The notes beneath the pieces were generated by a model. That model ran no database searches, was not told the DNA's origin, and saw only the letters and a list, made by a program, of their open reading frames with translations. Position numbers and translations under genes: made by a program. Shown here piece by piece: positions 14,619-23,289 of a stretch of 33,349 bases of DNA (position 1 is its first letter; each line of letters opens with the position of its first letter). The DNA comes from Aeromicrobium sp. CnD17-E (GTDB lineage Bacteria; Actinomycetota; Actinomycetes; Propionibacteriales; Nocardioidaceae): positions 1 through 33,349 of the forward strand of contig NZ_JAMXRU010000024.1 in assembly GCF_024124745.1 (NCBI RefSeq), given 5' to 3'.

Positions 14619-15257
14619 ATGAGCGTCGTGGACCTCGACGACCTCGCCGCGCGGGCGGCAGCGCTGGCCGAGGCCGACCCGGCCCGTCGCGTGCTGCTCG
14701 GCCTCGTCGGTGCGCCGGGGAGCGGGAAGTCGACGATGGCCCGACGGCTCGCCAACCGGCTGTCGGCGCAGGGCGTCCCCGCCGTGCGGGTGCCGATGGA
14801 CGGCTTCCACCTCGCCGACGTCGCCCTGCTCGAGCGCGGGCTCCTCGCCCGCAAGGGCGCCGTCGAGACGTTCGACGCGTACGGCTACCTCGCGCTGCTG
14901 CGCCGCCTCCGCGCAGAGACCGACCACGACGTCCTGGCGCCGGGCTTCGAGCGCGACCTCGAGCAGCCGGTCGCCGCGTCGATCACGATCGCGCCGGAGC
15001 ACCGCGTGGTGGTGACCGAGGGCAACTACCTCCTCGACGCCGACGAGCCGTGGCCCGACGTCCGGCGCGAGCTCGACGCCGTCTGGTTCGTCGACCTCGA
15101 CGACGGACGTCGACGGTCGCGCCTGGTCATGCGTCACGTCAAGCACGGGAAGTCGCGCGAGGACGCCCAGGCGTGGGTCGACGACGTGGACGAGCCGAAC
15201 GCCCTGCGCGTGACCGCCCGGCGCGAGCACGCCGACCTCGTCGTCCCCTCCCCCTGA
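14619..15257 (+). CDS. Nucleoside/nucleotide kinase family protein (phosphoribulokinase/uridine kinase-like P-loop)
   Basis: A 212-residue P-loop kinase. Walker A is GAPGSGKST at 31-39. PMDGFHLADVALLERG and the later VVVTEGNYLLDADEPW are the substrate and Asp/Glu segments of the PRK/uridine kinase/pantothenate kinase-like family annotated as nucleoside/nucleotide kinase family protein. RLVMRHVKHGKSREDAQAWV near the end resembles the lid. Substrate is unknown; related proteins include fructose and nucleoside kinases. AGGAGGAGG lies directly before the ATG at 14619; the in-frame GTG at 14628 is better spaced and is an alternative start. It begins about 80 bp beyond tRNA-Ser on the opposite strand and converges with the aminotransferase gene. 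Confidence 0.82.
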   Translation: MSVVDLDDLAARAAALAEADPARRVLLGLVGAPGSGKSTMARRLANRLSAQGVPAVRVPMDGFHLADVALLERGLLARKGAVETFDAYGYLALLRRLRAETDHDVLAPGFERDLEQPVAASITIAPEHRVVVTEGNYLLDADEPWPDVRRELDAVWFVDLDDGRRRSRLVMRHVKHGKSREDAQAWVDDVDEPNALRVTARREHADLVVPSP

Positions 15258-15367
15258 CCCCAGCGCAGAGCCCGCGTTGTGTGGAGCTGATGACGGTTCC
15301 GCGCCAGAAAACCGTCACGATCTCCGCAAAACGCGGGCCCAGGGGCGGCGGGGGGTGGGGTCAGGGG
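15251..15367. repeat. Nested inverted repeats spanning both convergent stop codons
   Basis: The outer arms CCCCTGACCCC (15251-15261) and GGGGTCAGGGG (15357-15367) are perfect and contain the stops of both genes. Inside, 29-bp arms at 15270-15298 and 15310-15338 match at 24 of 29 positions around an 11-nt loop, with perfect segments GCCCGCGTT/AACGCGGGC and TGACGGTT/AACCGTCA. It probably acts as a bidirectional terminator and may belong to a dispersed palindromic repeat family. Confidence 0.8.
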
Positions 15368-16509
15368 AGGGCGGAGGTGAGGCGGGTGACGATCTCGCGC
15401 AGGACGTCGGGCGGGGTGGCGTAGGTCAGGCGAGCGCGGCCGTCGCCGACGCGTGACGTGCCGCCGAACGTCGGGCCGGGGCCGAGGGCGACCCGGCCCT
15501 GCTCCAGGAGGCGCACGGCCGGGTCGTCGCCGACGTCGTACGCGCGCAGGTCGAGCCACGCCGTGTAGGTGCCGGGCCCGGCGACCAGGCGCGCTGACGG
15601 AAGGTGCTCGTCCACGAGCTCCTCCAGCAGCTCGCGGTTCCCGCGCAGGTCGGCACGCAGGGCGTCGAGCCAGTCGCGACCGTCGCGCAGCGCCGTCGTG
15701 TGGGCGAGCGTGCCGAGGTGGCTGGGGCCGTGGCTGACGATCTCGAGCACTGCGGCCCGCTCGTCCGCGGTGGCAGCGCCGCCCACGACCACCGCAGCCT
15801 TCAGACCCGCCAGGTTGAACGCCTTCGACGCCGACAGCACGGCGTAGGCGTCGTCGGTCCCCTCGACCGAGAGGTACGGCACGAACGCGTCGGGCTCCCC
15901 CGCGACCGGAGCGAGCGGCGCGTGGATCTCGTCCACCACGACTCGCACGCCGTGCTCGGCGGCCAGCCTCGCCACGGTCGACAGCTCCTCGCGGGTGTGC
16001 ACGACCGCGGTGGGGTTGTGCGGACTGCACAGCAGGTAGGCGGCGCCCGGGTGGCGCGCGAACGCGGCGGCCAGGCCGTCGAGATCGAGCCGTCCGTCGG
16101 CACCGAGCGGCACCTCCACCCGGGCCCGCCCGACGTGCGCGACCGCGTCGTAGAACGGCGGGTACACGGGCGGGTTCAGGATGACGGGAGCGTCCGGTGC
16201 GTCGTGCAGCCTCAGCACCTCCTCGATCCCGACCATCACGTCGGCGACGTCGAGCGTGCTGGCCGGGTCGAGCTGCCAGCCCCACCGGTCGGCAGCGAAC
16301 GACGCCAGCGCCTGCGCGTACGTCCCGGCCTTCGGGTAGCCGGTGTCGCCGAGCGCGACGGCCTCGGACAGCGCCCGCGCGACGGGCTCCGCGAGCGGCA
16401 CGTCCATCTCGGCGACGAACGCGGGCAGCACGTCGGGCTCGTGGAGCGTCCACTTGACGCTCGTGCGGCGGCGCAGGTCGGCCAGGGTCAGCTCGTGCAA
16501 CGGGTGCAT
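15361..16509 (-). CDS. MalY/PatB-type PLP-dependent aminotransferase / cystathionine beta-lyase
   Basis: A 382-residue fold-type I PLP enzyme. CSPHNPT (161-167) and DEIHAPL (193-199) contact the cofactor, and SASKAFNLAGLK (226-237) holds the Schiff-base lysine K229. The N-terminal SVKWTLHEPDVLPAFVAEMD (17-36) is the start typical of MalY/PatB C-S lyases rather than ordinary aspartate aminotransferases. Likely reaction: beta-elimination of cystathionine or a related cysteine conjugate to pyruvate, ammonia and a thiol; transamination is possible. The ATG at 16509 is chosen because family similarity begins there. It is divergent from the small membrane protein gene at 16598. Confidence 0.87.
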   Translation of the reverse strand: MHPLHELTLADLRRRTSVKWTLHEPDVLPAFVAEMDVPLAEPVARALSEAVALGDTGYPKAGTYAQALASFAADRWGWQLDPASTLDVADVMVGIEEVLRLHDAPDAPVILNPPVYPPFYDAVAHVGRARVEVPLGADGRLDLDGLAAAFARHPGAAYLLCSPHNPTAVVHTREELSTVARLAAEHGVRVVVDEIHAPLAPVAGEPDAFVPYLSVEGTDDAYAVLSASKAFNLAGLKAAVVVGGAATADERAAVLEIVSHGPSHLGTLAHTTALRDGRDWLDALRADLRGNRELLEELVDEHLPSARLVAGPGTYTAWLDLRAYDVGDDPAVRLLEQGRVALGPGPTFGGTSRVGDGRARLTYATPPDVLREIVTRLTSALP

Positions 16510-16597
16510 ACGACCCACCCTGCCACCGGCGTCGAGCCTTGACACCGCAGTCGACGCCACGGGACAGTCACGTCGACCCCGAGCCCGGAGGTGGCCC

Positions 16598-17011
16598 ATG
16601 ACGGAGCACCGGACGACGGCAGACCCTTCGACGTCCCGGGGGATCGCCCTCGCATGGCTGTCCTGGGTCGCCGGACTCCTCGCCTACCTCTGGACGGTCG
16701 CCACCGGCTTCAGCCTCGACGGGCTCAGCCCGGCCGAGGAGACGAAGGTGCTCGTCGGCGTCACCGTCGCCATGGCGCTCACCACGGTGCTGCCGTTCAT
16801 GGGACTGTGCCTCGCGCTCGTGCAAGGTCGCGCTCTCGCCGCCGTCGGGCTCGGCCTCGCGCTGGCGCTGGCGCTGGTGCCCGTCGTGGCCGTGGGCCCC
16901 GATGCCGCGCGCGACTGGCGCGACCGCACCGCACCCGAGCCGACGCCCGCGCGCCCGAACGGCGGGTGCGCCGTGCACAGCGGCGGCACCAACACCTGCC
17001 CAGGCGGCTGA
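16598..17011 (+). CDS. Small membrane protein of unknown function
   Basis: A 137-residue protein. GGAGG lies 6 nt before the ATG at 16598. It has three hydrophobic segments, about 16-36 (IALAWLSWVAGLLAYLWTVA), 51-72 and 77-98 (ALAAVGLGLALALALVPVVA). A polar tail ends with two cysteines (GGCAVHSGGTNTCPGG) that could form a disulfide outside the cell. No family recognised. The next gene starts 24 bp downstream in the same direction, but no functional link is apparent. Confidence 0.65.
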   Translation: MTEHRTTADPSTSRGIALAWLSWVAGLLAYLWTVATGFSLDGLSPAEETKVLVGVTVAMALTTVLPFMGLCLALVQGRALAAVGLGLALALALVPVVAVGPDAARDWRDRTAPEPTPARPNGGCAVHSGGTNTCPGG

Positions 17012-17035
17012 CGCCCGGCGTCCTACCGTGGGGGC

Positions 17036-18121
17036 ATGGACGCGACCCTCGGCTCCCTGCTCACCGAACCCGCCGCGCAGGAGGCCGTGCGCGTCGCACC
17101 CCTCGTCGACGGCCACGACGACCTCGCGTGGGAGGCGAGGGAGGCCGCCGGGTACTCCGTCGAGGGGCTCGACGCCGACCGTGCGTCCGACGGCGTCGAG
17201 CCGACGTTCCACACCGACCTCGCGCGGCTGCGCGCCGCGGGCGTCGGCGGGCAGTTCTGGTCGGTCTACGCGCCCTGCGAGCGGCGCGGGGCCGACGCCG
17301 TCACCTACACGCTCGAGCAGGTCGACTGGGTGCACCGGCTCGCCGCCCGCTACCCGGAGCGCACGGCGCTGTGCTGGACGGGCGACGACGTCCGCGCCGC
17401 CTGGGCCTCGGGGCGGCTCGCGTCGCTCCTGGGCGCCGAGGGCGGGCACAGCATCGACGGCTCCCTCGCGGTCCTGCGGCAGCTCGCCCGGCTCGGCGTG
17501 CGCTACATGACGCTCACCCACAACGAGAACACGCCGTGGGCCGACTCCGCCACCGACGAGCCGCAGCACGGCGGGCTCACCGCGTTCGGCCGCGACGTCG
17601 TGCGCGAGATGAACGCCGTCGGCATGCTCGTCGACCTCTCGCACGTCGCCGCGACGACCATGCACGACGCGCTCGACGTCAGCAGCGCGCCGGTGATCTT
17701 CAGCCACTCCTCGTGCCGCGCCGTCACGGACCACCCGCGCAACGTCCCCGACGACGTGCTGGAGCGGCTCCCCGGCAACGGCGGGGTCGTCATGGTCACC
17801 TACGTGCCGTCGTTCGTCAGCGCCGAGTTCGCGGCCTGGTTCGAGCGGCACGAGACCGACCCCGCCACGGCCGGCGAGAAGCCCGTGGTCACCGTGCAGC
17901 ACGTCGCCGACCACGTCGACCACGCCCGCGAGGTGGCCGGCGTCGAGCACGTCGGGCTCGGGGGCGACTACGACGGCTTCGACCACTTCCCGGTCGGCAT
18001 GGACGACGTCACCGGCCACGCCGCGCTGCTCGACGAGCTGGCCCGACGCGGCTGGTCCGCCGACGACCTGTCCCGTCTCACGGGGCGCAACATCCTGAGG
18101 GTGCTCGACGCCACCTCCTGA
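17036..18121 (+). CDS. Membrane dipeptidase (peptidase family M19)
   Basis: A 361-residue zinc dipeptidase of the renal dipeptidase/M19 family. The metal ligands are visible: H27 and D29 in DGHDDL, E135 in GAEGGHSI, H203 in LVDLSHV and H224 in [24 protein letters not shown] near 306-320 is also conserved in the family. No signal peptide, so it is probably cytoplasmic despite the family name. It cleaves dipeptides, some family members with D-amino-acid preference. It begins 24 bp after the small membrane protein and ends 78 bp before the acyl-CoA synthetase. Confidence 0.93.
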   Translation: MDATLGSLLTEPAAQEAVRVAPLVDGHDDLAWEAREAAGYSVEGLDADRASDGVEPTFHTDLARLRAAGVGGQFWSVYAPCERRGADAVTYTLEQVDWVHRLAARYPERTALCWTGDDVRAAWASGRLASLLGAEGGHSIDGSLAVLRQLARLGVRYMTLTHNENTPWADSATDEPQHGGLTAFGRDVVREMNAVGMLVDLSHVAATTMHDALDVSSAPVIFSHSSCRAVTDHPRNVPDDVLERLPGNGGVVMVTYVPSFVSAEFAAWFERHETDPATAGEKPVVTVQHVADHVDHAREVAGVEHVGLGGDYDGFDHFPVGMDDVTGHAALLDELARRGWSADDLSRLTGRNILRVLDATS

Positions 18122-18199
18122 GGTCGGGCCGAAGGAGGTCCGTCGTCGACGCGTGGCAGACTCGACGTGACCCAGCACACACTGCTCTCGGGGGGACCG

Positions 18200-19855
18200 A
18201 TGACAGCCCGACCCAGCCACGCGACCGGCAGCACCGACGTTCCGCTGCTCGAGACCACCATCGGCGCCGACCTCGCCGCCACCGTCGCGCGCGTGCCCGA
18301 CGGCGAGGCGCTCGTGGAGTGCGCCACCGGACGGCGCTGGACCTATCGAGAGCTGTGGGACGACGTCACCGCGGTGGCGCGCGGGCTCGCGTCGCTGGGG
18401 CTGGAGAAGGGCGACAGGGTCGGCATCTGGGCGCCGAACTGCGCGGAGTGGACGCTCGTCCAGTACGCGACGGCGCGACTCGGCGTCGTGCTGGTCAACG
18501 TCAACCCCGCGTACCGCGCCCACGAGCTCGGCTACGTCGTCGGCCAGTCGGGCATGCGCGCCATCGTGGCCGTGCCCGAGCTCAAGGGCGCCTCGTTCGC
18601 CGACATGATCGAGCAGGTCCGCCCCGACCACCCGCACCTGACCGACGTCGTCCTGATCGGCCCGCCCGGCGGGGGTGCCGGGCCGTGGGCGGCGAACAGC
18701 ACAGCCTGGGAAGCCCTGACCGACGCCGGCCGCGCGAGCGACCTCGACGTCGGCGCCGTGGAGGCCACGCTCGACCCCGGCGACCCGATCAACATCCAGT
18801 ACACGTCGGGCACCACCGGCTTCCCCAAGGGCGCGACCCTCTCGCACCGCAACATCCTCAACAACGGCTTCGCGGTCGGCGAGCTCCTGCACTACACGGC
18901 CGACGACCGGATCGCGATCCCCGTGCCCTTCTACCACTGCTTCGGCATGGTCATGGGCAACCTCGCAGCCACGTCGCACGGCGCGACGATGGTCATCCCT
19001 GCCCCCATGTTCGACCCTGCCGCCACCCTGCGCGCCGCGGCGCAGGAGCGCTGCACGTCGCTGTACGGCGTGCCCACCATGTTCATCGCGATGCTGTCCG
19101 ACCCGTCGTACGACGAGCACGACCTGTCCGCGCTGCGCACCGGGATCATGGCCGGCTCCCCGTGCCCGGTCGAGGTGATGAAGCAGGTCATCGACCGGAT
19201 GGGGGCCGAGGAGGTCTCGATCTGCTACGGCATGACCGAGACCTCGCCCGTCTCGACCCAGACCCGCACCGACGACTCGGTCGAGCGTCGCGTCAGCACC
19301 GTCGGGCGCGTGCACCCCAACCTCGAGGTCAAGGTCGTCGACCCGCTCACCGGCGACGTCGTCCCCCGCGGCACGGCGGGCGAGCTGTGCACGCGCGGGT
19401 ACTCGGTGATGCTCGGCTACTGGGAGGAGCCGGCCAAGACCGCCGAGGCGATCGACGCCGACGCGTGGATGCACACCGGCGACCTCGCCGTCATGGACGA
19501 CGAGGGGTACGTCAGCGTCACGGGTCGCATCAAGGACGTCGTCATCCGTGGCGGCGAGAACATCTACCCGCGCGAGGTCGAGGAGTTCCTGCTCACGCAC
19601 CCCGACGTGCTCGATGTGCAGGTCGTCGGCGTGCCCGACGAGCGCTACGGCGAGGAACTCATGGCGTGGGTCCGGCTGCGCGACGGCGTCGGCACCCTCA
19701 CGGTCGAGTCGGTGCGGGAGTTCTGCACCGGGCGGCTGGCCCACTACAAGGTGCCGCGGTACGTGCACGTGGTCGAGGAGTTCCCGATGACGGTCACCGG
19801 CAAGGTCCGCAAGGTCGAGATGCGCGAGGAGTCCCGGACCCTCCTCGGCCTCTGA
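18200..19855 (+). CDS. AMP-binding acyl-CoA synthetase
   Basis: A 551-residue adenylate-forming enzyme. It carries the ATP loop [11 protein letters not shown] (201-211), [11 protein letters not shown], the hinge region [20 protein letters not shown] and the catalytic lysine K535 in [11 protein letters not shown]. It activates a carboxylic acid to acyl-AMP and then acyl-CoA; the arrangement fits medium/long-chain fatty-acyl-CoA ligases (FadD-like). Start chosen at the ATG 18200, with a G-rich site 4-5 nt upstream; a GTG at 18167 in frame would add 11 residues but lacks such a site. Its end lies 16 bp from the converging gene. Confidence 0.92.
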   Translation: MTARPSHATGSTDVPLLETTIGADLAATVARVPDGEALVECATGRRWTYRELWDDVTAVARGLASLGLEKGDRVGIWAPNCAEWTLVQYATARLGVVLVNVNPAYRAHELGYVVGQSGMRAIVAVPELKGASFADMIEQVRPDHPHLTDVVLIGPPGGGAGPWAANSTAWEALTDAGRASDLDVGAVEATLDPGDPINIQYTSGTTGFPKGATLSHRNILNNGFAVGELLHYTADDRIAIPVPFYHCFGMVMGNLAATSHGATMVIPAPMFDPAATLRAAAQERCTSLYGVPTMFIAMLSDPSYDEHDLSALRTGIMAGSPCPVEVMKQVIDRMGAEEVSICYGMTETSPVSTQTRTDDSVERRVSTVGRVHPNLEVKVVDPLTGDVVPRGTAGELCTRGYSVMLGYWEEPAKTAEAIDADAWMHTGDLAVMDDEGYVSVTGRIKDVVIRGGENIYPREVEEFLLTHPDVLDVQVVGVPDERYGEELMAWVRLRDGVGTLTVESVREFCTGRLAHYKVPRYVHVVEEFPMTVTGKVRKVEMREESRTLLGL

Positions 19856-19871
19856 CCGAGCTCACCGCGGG

Positions 19872-20939
19872 TCAGGCGGGCGGCGCCGGACGCACCCACC
19901 GGTCGACGTCGATGCCGTACACCCAGCGACGCCCGGGCCACTCGGTGAGCGTCCACAGCTGACCGCGTTGGGGCCACCACGTGATGTCCTCCGGACCGGT
20001 CGGCAGCACGCCACGGTGCCGGTGGAGCGCGCCAGGACGTCCGACCCACAGGTCCCCAGGCACGTCCTCGCCGGCGCTCGCGGTGATCACCCACGTGCCG
20101 TCGACGAGCACCGCTCCTTGCATCCGCGGGGCGACGCCGTCGTGCGCCTCGACCGGCTCGGCCGGGCCCGCCTCGACGCCACGCAGCAGCTGCGTCTCGC
20201 GGTCCAGCTCGTAGCGCAGGAGGCGGTGGGTGGCGCCCTTGCGGCCGTACTCGCCGGCCACCAGGTGGTCGACGTCGCCGGCGCGGTCGAGCGAGAGGAA
20301 GGAGTAGGTCATCGGTCGCGCGTCGCCAGTGGTCGTCGCGTCATAGGTCGTCAGCTGCGGCAGGACGTAGCGGTAGCCGCGGGTGCGCCAGCGGTTCCGC
20401 ACCCGCACGACGTCGTCGACACGGAACACGCGGATGCCCCGCGAGCTGCCGGCCACGAAGAGGTGGTCGCCGTACCAGACGATCCCGCCCGCGTGCACGC
20501 GCACGGGCCGCAGCCGGTGCAGCCCGAGCCGGCGCCGCGGCTCCACGAGCAGGACGTGCCGGTAGCGGGGGTCCGCAGGGTCCGTGAGGTCGACGACGGA
20601 CACCCGCGACCCGAGCGTCAGCCAGCCGAGCGCTCCGTGGGCGTACCAGCTCGCGAGTAGCACCAGGCGGCCCGCGTAGGTGCCCGACTGCGGGTCCGGG
20701 CCGTACGCGTCGGCCGACGTCGTCACGCCCTGCGGCCACCAGCGGTCGGTGGTCGCGTCACGGTCCTCCCACGTGATGCCCTCCGCCGCAGCGTCGCCCG
20801 GGACCTGCGCCGGCGTCGCCCGACGGTCGAGGTCGGCCAGCACGCCACGCAGCCCGACCCGGCGGAACCGGCCGAAGAACCGTTCGCTCAGCCGACGTTC
20901 CGCGCGGGCGGGGACGAGCCGGTACGGGGAGGCGACCAT
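19872..20939 (-). CDS. Conserved hypothetical protein, propeller-like
   Basis: A 355-residue protein without signal peptide or clear membrane segment. Several strand-rich stretches recur (SVVDLTDPADPRYRHVLLVE, GGIVWYGDHLFVAGSSRGIR, MQGAVLVDGTWVITASAGE, EDITWWPQRGQLWTLTEWPG), as in beta-propellers that read accessory ligands. Trp/Tyr/Arg-rich. I do not recognise a family with certainty. The ATG at 20939 lies directly against GGAGGG, so a downstream GTG at 20915 is a possible alternative. It is divergent from the hydrolase gene. Confidence 0.7.
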   Translation of the reverse strand: MVASPYRLVPARAERRLSERFFGRFRRVGLRGVLADLDRRATPAQVPGDAAAEGITWEDRDATTDRWWPQGVTTSADAYGPDPQSGTYAGRLVLLASWYAHGALGWLTLGSRVSVVDLTDPADPRYRHVLLVEPRRRLGLHRLRPVRVHAGGIVWYGDHLFVAGSSRGIRVFRVDDVVRVRNRWRTRGYRYVLPQLTTYDATTTGDARPMTYSFLSLDRAGDVDHLVAGEYGRKGATHRLLRYELDRETQLLRGVEAGPAEPVEAHDGVAPRMQGAVLVDGTWVITASAGEDVPGDLWVGRPGALHRHRGVLPTGPEDITWWPQRGQLWTLTEWPGRRWVYGIDVDRWVRPAPPA

Positions 20940-21029
20940 CCCTCCACGGTAGGGCCCGGGGCCCCGCTCGCGACCTGGGCCGACCACGGGTACGGTCGCG
21001 GCCGGGGGCCGGACGAGGAGAGGGACGAC

Positions 21030-22295
21030 GTGGCAGCGGATCGGGCGGGAGGCGGAGCCGTGCGTGGGCTCGGCCGCACCGTGCTGGTGGTGCTCGTGCT
21101 CGTCACCGTGCTCGGTCAGGTGGTCGCCTGGACCCGGCCCTCCTGGTGGGAGCCCGTGCTCCAGCACCATGCCGCGCAGTACGTGGTCGTCGCCGTCGGC
21201 GTGTGGCGCGACGCGCTGGGTGTCTGGAACGTGGTGCTCGCGGCCCTGCTGCTCGTCATCGCGCTCGTCGGTGCCCGACGTCGCGGGCTCGACCCGTGGC
21301 GGCCGCTCCCGGTCGTCACGGCGGTCGCGCTCGTCTCGTCGCTCGGGCTGTGGACCTACCAGGTGGTCGACGCGCAACGGGTCGGCGCCGACGTGGGCGT
21401 CTTCGCGCCCACCCTGCCGTTCCAGCGGGGCGTGGTGCAGCCCGACCGGACCGTGACCGTCGGGCGGGTCGACGGCGACGCGCTGTCGGCCGACCTCTAC
21501 CTGCCGCGGGGCGCCTCGGCCGACCGTCGTGTGCCCGTCGTCGTGAACGTGCACGGCGGCGGCTTCACCAGCGGAGCCCCGCGCCCCACCCCCTACTTCC
21601 CGCCCCTGCTCGACCGTGGGTACGCCGTCCTCGACGTCAGCTACCGGCTGGCGACCCGCGACCGCCAGACGTGGGACCTCGCCGTGGCCGACGTCGGCTG
21701 CGCCCTGACCTGGGTCACCCGACGGGGCCCGCGGGTCGGCCTCGACCCCGACCGCGTGGGGACGATGGGCGACTCCGCCGGAGGTCAGCTCGCCATCAAC
21801 GCAGCGAACCTGGGCCGCAGCCTCGACCCGTCGTGCGGGTCGCGCGACGACCTGCCGCGGGTGTCCGCGGTGGTCGGGCTCTACCCGGCAGTCGACGGGT
21901 CGGCCGCCTACGACGAGTCGGCGCTGGGACGCGGCTACGGCGACCTGTACGTCGGCGGCTCGCCACAGGAGTTCCCCGAGCGGTACGCGTTCACCGACTC
22001 CGCCGAGCACGTCGAGGAGCCCCTGCAGCAGTGCCGGACCGTGGTCGGCGCGTGCGACGGTGCTCCGGTCCTCGTCGTCCAGGGCGGCGCCGACCACCTG
22101 ATCCTCCCGGACCCGGTGCGTCGGTTCGCCGACGCGTCGCGCCGGGCCGGCATCACGACGCGCTACGTCGAGCTGCCCGGCCAGGAGCACACGCTCGGTC
22201 GAGGCCTGGGGACGTTGTCGTTCGGCACGCTCGTGGCGCGCGACCTCGTGCTGCAGTGGTTCGAGGAGCACCTGCCCGCGTCGACGTCCGGCTAG
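21030..22295 (+). CDS. Membrane-anchored alpha/beta hydrolase (HSL-like esterase)
   Basis: A 421-residue protein. The N-terminal third has three to four hydrophobic helices (about 16-34, 48-62, 65-83, 94-110), then a catalytic domain. The oxyanion motif HGGGF lies near 174. The nucleophile is in GDSAGGQ (S249), the acid in GGADHLI near 353 and the histidine in GQEHTLG near 387: a complete hormone-sensitive-lipase-type triad. It likely hydrolyses ester or carbonate bonds of a lipophilic substrate outside the membrane; substrate unknown. The start is the GTG at 21030, about 6 nt after a GAGGAGAGGG site. Confidence 0.87.
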   Translation: MAADRAGGGAVRGLGRTVLVVLVLVTVLGQVVAWTRPSWWEPVLQHHAAQYVVVAVGVWRDALGVWNVVLAALLLVIALVGARRRGLDPWRPLPVVTAVALVSSLGLWTYQVVDAQRVGADVGVFAPTLPFQRGVVQPDRTVTVGRVDGDALSADLYLPRGASADRRVPVVVNVHGGGFTSGAPRPTPYFPPLLDRGYAVLDVSYRLATRDRQTWDLAVADVGCALTWVTRRGPRVGLDPDRVGTMGDSAGGQLAINAANLGRSLDPSCGSRDDLPRVSAVVGLYPAVDGSAAYDESALGRGYGDLYVGGSPQEFPERYAFTDSAEHVEEPLQQCRTVVGACDGAPVLVVQGGADHLILPDPVRRFADASRRAGITTRYVELPGQEHTLGRGLGTLSFGTLVARDLVLQWFEEHLPASTSG

Positions 22296-22302
22296 CGGTC
22301 TC

Positions 22303-22602
22303 CTAGGACGCGGCGCCGGTGCGCAGCCGCACCTCGCGCTCCATGCGCTTCTCGTGCCGCTCGCGGCCCTTGACCGCCTCGACGTCCCGGTCGCGCGGCG
22401 GGGCGCTCGTCACGAGGTCGTCGAGCATCCGCCGGGTGGCCGCCGCGATCTCGTCCACCGCTCGCTCGAACGCCTCGGCGTTCGCGCGCGAGGGCCGGGT
22501 GTAGCCGCTCGTCTTTCGCACGAACTGCAGAGCGGCCTCACGCACCTCGTCGTCGGTGGTGGGCGGCTCGAAGTTGTGGAGCCTGCGGATGTTCCGGCAC
22601 AT
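22303..22602 (-). CDS. DUF2277 family protein
   Basis: A 99-residue protein starting MCRNIRRLHNFEPPTTDDEV, the very conserved start of the DUF2277 family. The middle part, REAALQFVRKTSGYTRPSR, is also typical. Charged helical tail. Function of the family is unknown. The stop is 7 bp from the end of the converging hydrolase gene. Confidence 0.9.
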   Translation of the reverse strand: MCRNIRRLHNFEPPTTDDEVREAALQFVRKTSGYTRPSRANAEAFERAVDEIAAATRRMLDDLVTSAPPRDRDVEAVKGRERHEKRMEREVRLRTGAAS

Positions 22603-22654
22603 CCTCCGACCGTACGCCCGACGACGTCGCCGCGGAAGACGTCCGCCACGGGAG

Positions 22655-22670
22655 CCGGGCGACGGCCCGG
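22655..22670 (-). terminator. Hairpin after the flavin-reductase gene
   Basis: CCGGGC, loop GACG, GCCCGG, 10 bp beyond the stop of the FMN reductase gene on the minus strand; suits a terminator of the two-gene flavin operon. Confidence 0.5.
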
Positions 22671-22680
22671 GGACGTGAGG

Positions 22681-23289
22681 TCAGGGTCGGCGCTGCGGGT
22701 CGGAGATGCTCAACATCGTGTCGCTGAACAGGTCGATGTCGTCGTCGCGGGTGCGCCCCGTGCCGGCACCGCCCAGCAGGCTCATGAGCTCGCCGACGGC
22801 GCGGTCGACCCGCGTCGTCAGCGCCCCCTCGCCGTCGGCGCTCCAGTCGTGGGGCGATGCGAACACGCCGGTGGGCACCGGCACGGCCTGCAGGTAGGCC
22901 ATCAGCGGACGCATCGCGTACTCGACGGCCAGCGAGTGCCGGGCGGTGCCGCCGGTGGCACCGAGCAGCACCGGCTTGCCGATGAGCGCGTCGGGCTCGA
23001 GGACGTCGACGAACGACTTGAACAGGCCGCTGTACGACGCCTGGAAGACAGGGGTCACGAACCCGACCGCGTCGGCCGCGGCGAGCTGGTCGATCACGTG
23101 CTGCAGCCGCGGCGCCGCGAACCCGCTGAGCGTGGCGTCGACGACGTCGTGCGCCAGGGGTCGCAGCTCGACGACCTCGATCGACGCGGTGCCGTCGGCG
23201 CGCTGCACGCCGGCGGCGAGCTGGTCGGCGAGCAGGCGGGTGGTCGAGGGGTTGCCGAGGCCGGCGGAGACGATGACGACCCGCGTCAT
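22681..23289 (-). CDS. FMN reductase (CE1759-type), partner of a flavin monooxygenase
   Basis: A 202-residue NADPH-dependent FMN reductase-like flavodoxin fold. VVIVSAGLGNPSTTRLLADQ holds the phosphate-binding loop, and GFVTPVFQASYSGLFKSFVD is the signature around the flavin ring. GKPVLLGATGGTARHSLAVE follows. It fits the CE1759 family named from corynebacteria. It overlaps the monooxygenase gene by 4 bp (ATGA at 23286-23289), so the reductase probably supplies reduced FMN to it. Confidence 0.9.
   Translation of the reverse strand: MTRVVIVSAGLGNPSTTRLLADQLAAGVQRADGTASIEVVELRPLAHDVVDATLSGFAAPRLQHVIDQLAAADAVGFVTPVFQASYSGLFKSFVDVLEPDALIGKPVLLGATGGTARHSLAVEYAMRPLMAYLQAVPVPTGVFASPHDWSADGEGALTTRVDRAVGELMSLLGGAGTGRTRDDDIDLFSDTMLSISDPQRRP

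Noticed and set aside
16568-19768. Long minus-strand frame (1066 codons) antisense to the dipeptidase and acyl-CoA synthetase
   Set aside because: Both plus-strand genes are complete with conserved catalytic residues; the antisense frame is Arg/His/Gly/Val-rich with no domain, as expected for a GC shadow.
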